This document shows, piece after piece, positions 7,742 through 13,448 of a stretch of 13,448 nucleotides of DNA (position 1 is its first letter; every line of letters begins with the position of its first letter). The stretch is from Bacillota bacterium (GTDB lineage Bacteria > Bacillota > Clostridia > Christensenellales > SZUA-584). The translations under genes and the position numbers were made by a program. The notes below the pieces were generated by a model. The model saw nothing but the letters and a program-made list of their open reading frames with translations. It had not been told where the DNA came from and ran no database searches. The stretch covers positions 1 through 13,448 of the forward strand of contig JAEWQS010000043.1 in NCBI GenBank assembly GCA_023399095.1. The letters are read 5' to 3'.

Positions 7742-8773
7742 ATGTTTTCATTCATGGCGCCTTGCCTGGGGATTGACCTTGGTACAGCGAACACGCTTGT
7801 GTATATGAAAGGCAAGGGCATCATACTCAGAGAGCCCTCTGTCGTGGCGATGAAGAATAACGGAAAAGACATACTTGCGGTCGGCGAAGAAGCGAAGAAA
7901 ATGATCGGCCGGACCCCGGGCGGTATTGTGGCGGTGCGGCCGCTTAAAGACGGTGTGATCGCAGACTATAACACGACAGAGATCATGCTCAAATATTTTA
8001 TCAGCAAGGCTGTTCCTCAAGGGCTCGTTAAGCGCAGTCCGCGGTTGGTTATTTGCATCCCCTGCGGCATCACAGAGGTGGAGAAACGGGCGGTGGAAGA
8101 AGCGGCGCGCTCATGCGGCGCGCGCGAGGTATATCTGCTCGACGAACCCATGGCCGCGGCAATCGGTGCTGGGCTGAATGTGCATCAGGCCAAAGGGTGC
8201 ATGGTGGTCGATGTGGGCGGCGGCACCAGCGAAGTTGCGGTCATCTCGCTGGGCGGCATCGTCACGGCAAAGTCATTGCGCACCGGCGGAAACCATATGG
8301 ACGACGCAATTTTAAAAAGTGTGAAAAAAGAGCACGGAATGATTATCGGCGAGAGCACAGCAGAGCACATAAAAATCATGCTGGGCGCAGCAGTGGATCA
8401 GGGCAAGGATCAAACGATGGAGGTGCGTGGGCGCGATGTCGCCTCGGGGCTGCCCAAGTCCATCACGGTGGATTCCAAAAGCATCCGCGAAGCGCTCACG
8501 GAGCCCGTTTCTAGCATTGTCGATGCGATCAAAGGGGTGCTGGAGCAAACGCCGCCCGAGCTAGCGGCGGATATCATCAACGAGGGTATTGTTTTGACAG
8601 GCGGCGGCAGCCTGCTTCAGGGCTTTAACCGGCTGGTCGCCAAGGTAACAGGCATGCCCGTGCGCCGCGCGGAGCAGCCGCTGGATGCCGTCGCTATCGG
8701 CGCGGGGCTGGCGCTGGAAAGCATGGAATCCTCTACTTACGAGCACGAACTGACCACAGAACCCACGCAATAG
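7742..8773 (+). CDS. mreB: MreB/Mbl-family rod-shape actin homologue
   Basis: A bacterial actin that polymerises under the cytoplasmic membrane and guides peptidoglycan synthesis during lateral wall growth. The protein is 343 residues, normal for the family. ATPase-core motifs are in order: phosphate 1 IDLGTANT (11-18), IGRTPG (55-60) and RPLKDGVIADY (66-76), catalytic Glu135 in YLLDEPMAAAIGAG, phosphate 2 DVGGGTSEVA (157-166), RGRD...GLPK (229-239), and adenosine motif LTGGGSLLQG (285-294). The SEVAVISLGGIV stretch is closer to MreB than to Mbl, but paralogue assignment needs a tree. The gene stands alone, without mreC, mreD or min genes, as paralogues in Bacillota often do. No strong promoter is evident; TTGAGA (7672-7677), 18 bp, TCTATA (7696-7701) is a weak candidate. 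An intrinsic terminator follows. Confidence 0.95.
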   Translation: MFSFMAPCLGIDLGTANTLVYMKGKGIILREPSVVAMKNNGKDILAVGEEAKKMIGRTPGGIVAVRPLKDGVIADYNTTEIMLKYFISKAVPQGLVKRSPRLVICIPCGITEVEKRAVEEAARSCGAREVYLLDEPMAAAIGAGLNVHQAKGCMVVDVGGGTSEVAVISLGGIVTAKSLRTGGNHMDDAILKSVKKEHGMIIGESTAEHIKIMLGAAVDQGKDQTMEVRGRDVASGLPKSITVDSKSIREALTEPVSSIVDAIKGVLEQTPPELAADIINEGIVLTGGGSLLQGFNRLVAKVTGMPVRRAEQPLDAVAIGAGLALESMESSTYEHELTTEPTQ

Positions 8774-8786
8774 CCTCTTTCTTTGA

Positions 8787-8821
8787 GCGCGGTGCTGATG
8801 TTTCTGCACCGCGTTTTTGTT
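8787..8821 (+). terminator. Intrinsic terminator of mreB
   Basis: CGCGGTGC (8788-8795) pairs with GCACCGCG (8806-8813) across a 10-nt loop, followed directly by TTTTTGTT. The U-tract is only on the plus-strand side, so it ends the mreB transcript. The stop codon of the convergent deacetylase lies at its right edge (8820-8822). Confidence 0.85.
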
Positions 8822-9536
8822 ATTGCTTTAATCCATCCGAGAGCGTTTCAAAGCTGTACCCCAAGTCCCTCAGTTCCGTGACGATCTTATTAATGGCATC
8901 TAGCGTCTTATCCGTATCGTCATTCATCGGATGCAGCAAAATAATCGCACCGTCTGATATGTTGTCGATGACATACTGTGCCATTGAGTCGGCATCCTTA
9001 TTCGCTTCTTCATAAGAATCCGGCTCGAGTGTCCACATTACCGAGGTCTGTCCGATTTCGTTTAAGTACCATGGCAGCAATACAAGCTTCTTGCCGTAGG
9101 GCGGCCGGAAAAATATTTCTTTGTCGTAGCCGAAGCTTTTTATCAATGCATTTGTTTGGTCAATTTCATCTTTTATAAAGGCAAGCGAGCGCAAGATCAG
9201 CCTTGGATGCGTATATGAATGATTGCCGATGTCATGCCCTGCATCAAGAATCTGCTGCGTGAGAAGAGGGTTATCTTCCATGCAGCTGCCAATGAGAAAA
9301 AAGCTTGCTTTCACATCCAGATCACGAAGCGTCTTTAGTATACGTTCAGTATTCTTAGTCGGCCCGTCATCAAATGTGAGATAAACAACTTGCTTGTCTG
9401 TTTCTATATGATTCACAAGACGGCCAAAAAGCTGGTAGTTTCGCGCACTCATGATGCTATAGAGGGCAAAAAATATCAAAATCACTGCAACTATGATGAT
9501 AAGTGTGACTATCAGTTTTTTCTTTCTCCTCTTCAT
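8820..9536 (-). CDS. Membrane-anchored polysaccharide deacetylase (NodB/PgdA-like)
   Basis: Carbohydrate esterase family 4 enzyme, predicted to remove N- or O-acetyl groups from a cell-wall glycan; peptidoglycan is the usual substrate of such anchored enzymes, but this is inferred. The protein has 238 residues: a lysine/arginine-rich start, one membrane helix (about 8-28), then a NodB domain. Visible motifs are motif 1 TFDDGP (54-59), motif 2 HSYTHP (106-111) with the metal-binding histidines, motif 3 RPPYG (144-148), and motif 5 LLHP (200-203). Motif 4, usually D-x-x-D-W-like, reads MWTLEPDSY (167-175), with Tyr in place of the usual Trp. An AAGGAG (9545-9550) lies 8 nt before the ATG. A TATACT (9574-9579, minus strand) could be a -10 box, but no good -35 accompanies it. 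It converges on mreB, and its own 3' end has no separate terminator that I can see. Confidence 0.92.
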   Translation of the reverse strand: MKRRKKKLIVTLIIIVAVILIFFALYSIMSARNYQLFGRLVNHIETDKQVVYLTFDDGPTKNTERILKTLRDLDVKASFFLIGSCMEDNPLLTQQILDAGHDIGNHSYTHPRLILRSLAFIKDEIDQTNALIKSFGYDKEIFFRPPYGKKLVLLPWYLNEIGQTSVMWTLEPDSYEEANKDADSMAQYVIDNISDGAIILLHPMNDDTDKTLDAINKIVTELRDLGYSFETLSDGLKQ

Positions 9537-9644
9537 TTAACATTCTCCTTTCAAATTATTCATTCCTTAATTTAGTATACATTCTCATAATTTATAAAAT
9601 ATTACAATTCCAGAAAAAAAGTTTTACAGATATATCGTTATAAG

Positions 9645-9663
9645 TTTACGAAAAGTTCGTGAA
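9645..9663. promoter_or_regulatory. Imperfect 19-bp palindrome, candidate operator
   Basis: TTTACGAA, 3-nt centre AAG, TTCGTGAA; the arms match at 7 of 8 positions. It lies in the spacer between the divergent deacetylase and oxidoreductase genes, 26 bp upstream of the oxidoreductase -35 box, where an activator or repressor dimer could sit. I recognise no known regulator consensus. Confidence 0.35.
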
Positions 9664-9689
9664 TTATGGCTCAAACAGGCCCAATTTTG

Positions 9690-9718
9690 TTGACCATTCT
9701 TTCTAAAAAATATATAAT
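9690..9718 (+). promoter_or_regulatory. Strong sigma-A promoter of the pyruvate:ferredoxin oxidoreductase gene
   Basis: TTGACC (9690-9695), a 17-bp spacer and a perfect TATAAT (9713-9718). The expected start is near 9725, giving a leader of roughly 93 nt before the ATG at 9818. The near-consensus boxes fit a highly expressed catabolic gene. Confidence 0.75.
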
Positions 9719-9720
9719 AT

Positions 9721-9747
9721 TTGAGATTGTGAACAGACTACTCTCAA
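9721..9747 (+). promoter_or_regulatory. Inverted repeat spanning the predicted transcription start
   Basis: TTGAGA (9721-9726) and TCTCAA (9742-9747) are perfect inverted copies separated by 15 bp, starting 2 bp after the -10 box. It could be an operator overlapping the start site or a small hairpin at the mRNA 5' end. No family is recognised, and 6-bp arms can arise by chance. Confidence 0.25.
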
Positions 9748-9787
9748 GGCATCATTGCCGGTCCTTTTGGATTTATACGTTTGACAC

Positions 9788-9811
9788 ATGATTTTCAATC
9801 ATTTAAGGAGG
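9788..9811 (+). promoter_or_regulatory. Small perfect hairpin followed by the Shine-Dalgarno of the oxidoreductase gene
   Basis: ATGATT (9788-9793), loop TTC, AATCAT (9797-9802), then AAGGAGG at 9805-9811, 6 nt before the ATG at 9818. The strong Shine-Dalgarno fixes the start at 9818. The in-frame ATG at 9788 lies inside the hairpin and has no ribosome binding site, so the 10 extra residues it would add are probably not made. Confidence 0.7.
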
Positions 9812-9817
9812 ATAAAT

Positions 9818-12800
9818 ATGGCTAACAAACAAACGATTGATGGCAACACGGCCGCTGCCCACGTGGCATATGCGTTTTCGGACGTCGGCGCGATCTACCC
9901 CATCACACCCTCATCCACCATGGCAGAAATCTGCGATGAATGGGCGGCTCACGATAGACGTAACATCTTCGGTCAGAGGATGCGGGTTGCTGAAATGCAG
10001 TCCGAAGCAGGTGCCGCCGGTGCCGTTCACGGCAGCTTGGTAACAGGCGCGTTTACGTCCACCTTCACGGCGTCACAGGGTTTGCTGCTCATGATCCCGA
10101 ACATGTATAAGATCGCGGGCGAGCTGCTTCCATGCGTGTTCCATGTATCCGCGAGAAGCCTGGCCGCTCACGCGCTCTCCATCTTCGGCGACCATGCCGA
10201 CGTGATGGCGACCCGCCAGACCGGTTTTGCGATACTGGCGTCCAACAGCGTGCAAGAAGCGATGGACATGGCCGCGGTAGCGCATCTCGCCACACTCAAA
10301 GCCAAGGTTCCCTTTGTTCACTTCTTCGACGGTTTCCGCACATCCCACGAAGTGCAGAAAATTGACTCCCTCGACTACGAAACGCTCGCTTCACTGGCGG
10401 ACAAAGACGCCATTGCGGATTTTAGAAAGCGTGCCATGAACCCCGAGCATCCGCATCTGCAGGGAACAGCGCAAAACCCGGATATCTACTTTCAAAACAA
10501 AGAAGCCGCAAACAAGTATTATGACGCAGTGCCTGCTGTCGTTGAATCTGTTATGGACGAGTTCTATAAAGCGTTTGGCAGAAAATACGGTCTGTTCGAT
10601 TACGTCGGTGCGCCCGATGCCGAGAACATACTTGTGTTGATGGGCAGCGGCGCTGAGGCAGTTGAAGAAACCATCAACTACTTAAATGCGCGCGGTGCCA
10701 AAATAGGCGCGATCAAGGTTCACCTGTACCGTCCTTTCAGTGCAAAGCATTTCCTTTCTGTGCTTCCGGCGAGCGTCAAAAAGATCTGCGTGCTCGACAG
10801 AACAAAAGAACCCGGCGCTGCGGGCGAGCCGCTGTATCAGGATGTCATCACGGTTCTCGCCGAAGCCGACAAGAGAATTAAGGTCATCGGTGGACGTTAT
10901 GGCCTTTCATCCAAGGAATTCACGCCCACAATGGTCAAAGCCGTTTACGACAACCTTGCGGGCGAAATGAAGAACCACTTCACAGTGGGTATCAACGACG
11001 ACGTCACAAACTTAAGCCTTGAATTAGGTGAAAAGATCGACGCTGCTCCACAGGGCACAGTTCGCTGCAAGTTCTACGGTCTTGGCAGCGATGGTACAGT
11101 TGGCGCCAACAAAAACTCCATCAAGATTATCGGCGACCATACCGACATGTACGCTCAGGGCTACTTCAGCTACGACTCCAAAAAATCCGGCGGCCTGACC
11201 GTATCGCATCTGCGTTTCGGCAAGAGCCCCATTCAATCGACATATCTGATTGACTTGGCGGATTTTGTCGCATGCCACAATCCCTCTTATGTGACACGTT
11301 ACGACATGCTGGACGACTTGAAAGAAGGCGGCGTCTTCCTGCTGAACTCACAGTGGACAACGCTTGAGGATCTCGAAAGAGAGCTGCCCGCACAGGTCAA
11401 AAACGCGATTGCTAAAAAGAAAATTAAACTATACAATATCGACGCGATCGACATCGCTGAGAGAGCCGGTATGGGCGGACGCATCAATACCGTCATGCAG
11501 GCCGCGTTCTTCAAGGTTGCCAATATAATTCCTGAAAAAGATGCGATCGAATATATGAAGATGGCCGTCAAGAAAACCTACGGCAAAAAGGGTGACAAGA
11601 TCGTCAGTATGAACAACACCGCGATCGATATGGGCGCCGAAGGCCTTGTTGAGATCAGCTACCCTTCTTCATGGGCTGATACGACTGAAGGCGCACCTAT
11701 TGCCACCGCGCCCGCAGAAGCCGGTGAGTTCTTTACAAAGGTGCTTCAGACCATCATCGAGCAGAAGGGCGATCAACTTCCCGTTTCGGCGTTTGATCCG
11801 CGCGGCTTCTTCCCGACCGGCACCACGCAGTTCGAAAAGCGCGGTATCGCCGTAAACGTGCCCCAGTGGATTCCCGAGAACTGCATCATGTGTAATCAGT
11901 GCTCGTTCGTCTGCCCGCACGCCGTCATCCGTCCGTTCCTCGCCAAGGAAGAGGATCTCAAAGACGCGCCGGCTACATTCATCACCAAAGATGCCCGCGG
12001 CAAAGAAGTCGCAGGGCTTAAATACAAAATGCAGATATCCCCGCTTGATTGCACAGGCTGCGGAAACTGCGCAGACATCTGCCCGGCCAAGGAAAAAGCT
12101 CTTGTTATGAAGCCGCTTGCCGACCTTCAGGAGGCAGAAATCTCGAACTGGGAATTCGCAACCAAACTGCCTGATCCGGGCGTATCGGTTCCCAAGACCA
12201 ACGTTATCGGAACACAGTACTCACGTCCGCTGTTCGAATTCTCGGGCGCATGCGCGGGCTGCGGCGAAACACCGTATATCAAGCTGATTACACAGCTATT
12301 CGGCGACCGCATGATCATCGCGAACGCCACAGGCTGCTCGTCCATTTACGGCGGCAACACGCCGACCTGCCCGTACACAAAGAATGCGGAAGGCCATGGG
12401 CCGGCATGGGCAAACTCGCTGTTTGAAGACAACGCCGAGTTCGGCTTCGGCATGAACTTGGGTATTGTACAGCGCCGCGCCAGCTTGAAGGATACCGTTC
12501 GTGAAGCACTGGAAGTCACCAGCGGCGACATCAAAAATGCGCTGTCCGGCTGGCTCGAAAACGCCAACAAGGGCGACGAGTCCAAGGTTTACGGTGCAAA
12601 GCTGAAAGGCTTGCTCCCGGACGCGATTGCGAAAGCTTCTGGCAGGGAAAAATCGTTGCTGCAGATCATCTCTGGTAACGAAGACCTGTTCACCAAGAAG
12701 TCTATCTGGATATTCGGCGGCGACGGCTGGGCTTATGACATTGGTTACGGCGGTCTCGACCACGTGCTGGCGATGGGTGAAGACGTCAACATCCTCGTGC

Positions 12801-13342
12801 TGGATACGGAAGTTTACTCCAACACGGGCGGCCAGGCCAGCAAAGCGACGCCCACAGGCTCTGTGGCCAAGTTTGCGGCTGCGGGCAAGCGTACCAAAAA
12901 GAAAGACCTTGGTGCCATCGCCATGACCTACGGCTACATCTACGTGTCTCAGACAGCCATGGGCGCCAACCACAGCCAACTGATCAAAGCGTTGCGGGAG
13001 GCCGAGGCCTACGACGGCCCGTCGCTCGTTATCGCTTACGCACCTTGCATCAACCATGGTATCAACATGGGCAAGACGCAGGCGGAGATGAAGCTGGCCG
13101 TGGAAGCGGGCTACTGGCATCTGTACCGCTTCAACCCCGAGCTCAAAGAGCAGGGCAAAAATCCATTCACGCTGGATAGCAAAGAACCCTCCAGCAGCTA
13201 TCAGGACTTCATTCGCAGCGAGATCCGTTACAAATCGCTGCAGAAGATGTTCCCCGAAGTGGCCGAGGACCTTTTCTTGGAAGCGGAAAAAGAAGCAAAA
13301 GAACGCTACGAGTTCTACAAGGGAATGGCTGAAGGAAAGTAA
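9818..13342 (+). CDS. nifJ: Pyruvate:ferredoxin (flavodoxin) oxidoreductase, single-chain homodimeric type
   Basis: Cytoplasmic enzyme converting pyruvate and CoA to acetyl-CoA, CO2 and reduced ferredoxin, the central step of anaerobic pyruvate catabolism. At 1174 residues it has the normal length for clostridial single-chain enzymes, with all domains fused. Features in order: N-terminal domain with YPITPSS (27-33) and the substrate-pocket Arg113; gamma domain with GLGSDGTVG (421-429); a two-cluster ferredoxin domain with C689-x2-C692-x2-C695-x3-C699 and C745-x2-C748-x2-C751-x3-C755; and a C-terminal thiamine-diphosphate domain with proximal-cluster cysteines C812, C815, C840 and C1077, the GDG of GGDGWAYDIG (968-970) and NTGGQASKATP from 1002. 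All expected ligands are present, so it should be active. It has its own promoter and terminator and no partner genes. The family is also annotated as por or pfor. The sequence alone cannot tell ferredoxin from flavodoxin preference. Confidence 0.97.
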   Translation: MANKQTIDGNTAAAHVAYAFSDVGAIYPITPSSTMAEICDEWAAHDRRNIFGQRMRVAEMQSEAGAAGAVHGSLVTGAFTSTFTASQGLLLMIPNMYKIAGELLPCVFHVSARSLAAHALSIFGDHADVMATRQTGFAILASNSVQEAMDMAAVAHLATLKAKVPFVHFFDGFRTSHEVQKIDSLDYETLASLADKDAIADFRKRAMNPEHPHLQGTAQNPDIYFQNKEAANKYYDAVPAVVESVMDEFYKAFGRKYGLFDYVGAPDAENILVLMGSGAEAVEETINYLNARGAKIGAIKVHLYRPFSAKHFLSVLPASVKKICVLDRTKEPGAAGEPLYQDVITVLAEADKRIKVIGGRYGLSSKEFTPTMVKAVYDNLAGEMKNHFTVGINDDVTNLSLELGEKIDAAPQGTVRCKFYGLGSDGTVGANKNSIKIIGDHTDMYAQGYFSYDSKKSGGLTVSHLRFGKSPIQSTYLIDLADFVACHNPSYVTRYDMLDDLKEGGVFLLNSQWTTLEDLERELPAQVKNAIAKKKIKLYNIDAIDIAERAGMGGRINTVMQAAFFKVANIIPEKDAIEYMKMAVKKTYGKKGDKIVSMNNTAIDMGAEGLVEISYPSSWADTTEGAPIATAPAEAGEFFTKVLQTIIEQKGDQLPVSAFDPRGFFPTGTTQFEKRGIAVNVPQWIPENCIMCNQCSFVCPHAVIRPFLAKEEDLKDAPATFITKDARGKEVAGLKYKMQISPLDCTGCGNCADICPAKEKALVMKPLADLQEAEISNWEFATKLPDPGVSVPKTNVIGTQYSRPLFEFSGACAGCGETPYIKLITQLFGDRMIIANATGCSSIYGGNTPTCPYTKNAEGHGPAWANSLFEDNAEFGFGMNLGIVQRRASLKDTVREALEVTSGDIKNALSGWLENANKGDESKVYGAKLKGLLPDAIAKASGREKSLLQIISGNEDLFTKKSIWIFGGDGWAYDIGYGGLDHVLAMGEDVNILVLDTEVYSNTGGQASKATPTGSVAKFAAAGKRTKKKDLGAIAMTYGYIYVSQTAMGANHSQLIKALREAEAYDGPSLVIAYAPCINHGINMGKTQAEMKLAVEAGYWHLYRFNPELKEQGKNPFTLDSKEPSSSYQDFIRSEIRYKSLQKMFPEVAEDLFLEAEKEAKERYEFYKGMAEGK

Positions 13343-13366
13343 TGATTTAAGCCTTATTACACACAC

Positions 13367-13402
13367 AAGGGGCTGCCCGCTCGGGCAGCCCCTTTATATT
13401 TG
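13367..13402. terminator. Strong intrinsic terminator, probably bidirectional
   Basis: AAGGGGCTGCCC (13367-13378), loop GCTC, GGGCAGCCCCTT (13383-13394), a perfect 12-bp stem followed by TATATTT on the plus side, 24 nt after the oxidoreductase stop. On the minus strand the same stem is followed by a short TTGTGTGTG run and directly abuts a possible stop codon at 13394-13396, so it may terminate a convergent transcript too. Confidence 0.9.
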
Positions 13403-13448
13403 CAGCCTTCTGTCTTTTATAAGAAGGTCAAATCCGTTCTTCAGGTGT
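13394..13448 (-). CDS. Possible 3' end of a convergent gene, rest beyond the right edge
   Basis: One minus-strand frame from 13447 to a TAA at 13394-13396 is open for 17 codons and reads HLKNGFDLLIKDRRLQI, with a protein-like composition and an amphipathic pattern. Its stop sits at the base of the shared hairpin terminator, as expected for convergent neighbours. The two other frames have early stops. Seventeen codons are too few for identification, and the frame could be open by chance. Confidence 0.35.
   Translation of the reverse strand, partial: HLKNGFDLLIKDRRLQI

Noticed and set aside
8053..8514. Plus-strand 153-codon frame inside mreB.
   Set aside because: It is an out-of-frame shadow rich in Arg/Gly/His, while the overlapping frame has every actin-family motif in order.
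9727..9733. TTGTGAA resembling a Rex (NADH-sensing repressor) half-site just after the oxidoreductase -10 box.
   Set aside because: The second half (TTCACAA) at the required spacing is absent, so a single 7-bp match is not sufficient.
12296..13366. Minus-strand open frame of 356 codons.
   Set aside because: It is entirely antisense to the thiamine-diphosphate domain of the oxidoreductase and shows no recognisable protein motif. Long shadow frames are common opposite biased, highly expressed genes.

Overview
This window looks like chromosome from an anaerobic, rod-shaped member of the Bacillota, probably class Clostridia. A single-chain pyruvate:ferredoxin oxidoreductase of clostridial architecture, an MreB/Mbl-type actin, a CwlD-like membrane-anchored amidase, strong AGGAGG-type ribosome binding sites and sigma-A style promoters all fit this. 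Coding regions are around 50% G+C by eye, while the intergenic regions are very AT-rich. I cannot name a genus. I find no tRNA, rRNA, insertion sequence, CRISPR array or prophage gene.

Left half (1-6583, minus strand): one uninterrupted reading frame of 2194 codons that runs off the left edge. It encodes a giant exported, modular surface protein. In order it has a signal peptide, a GLUG-like beta-helical region, two fibronectin III domains, a cadherin-like beta-sandwich, a DNRLRE/CBM96-like domain, a second beta-sandwich, an Ig-like domain, a further FN3-like domain, a cadherin-like repeat, three ~114-residue repeats, two 134-residue repeats, two further cadherin-like regions, an IPT/TIG domain and the beginning of another domain. 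It has its own promoter just downstream of the amidase gene. Its C-terminus, and so its anchoring mode, is outside the window.

Middle (6584-9536): three cell-envelope genes. A zinc amidase (minus) diverges from an mreB-family gene (plus) across a ~240-base spacer that carries a good amidase promoter. The mreB gene ends at an intrinsic terminator and faces a convergent, membrane-anchored polysaccharide deacetylase (minus). Together with the surface protein, four consecutive genes concern the wall: cutting, patterning, modifying and decorating it.

Right part (9537-13448): a 281-base intergenic region holds a strong promoter and several small palindromes, followed by the monocistronic pyruvate:ferredoxin oxidoreductase gene, the main catabolic enzyme here. 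A strong hairpin terminator follows at 13367-13402. It probably also ends a convergent gene of which only the last ~17 codons lie inside the window.

The most notable item is the giant surface protein with its two nested families of tandem repeats. I see no evidence for a wholly new class of genetic system.
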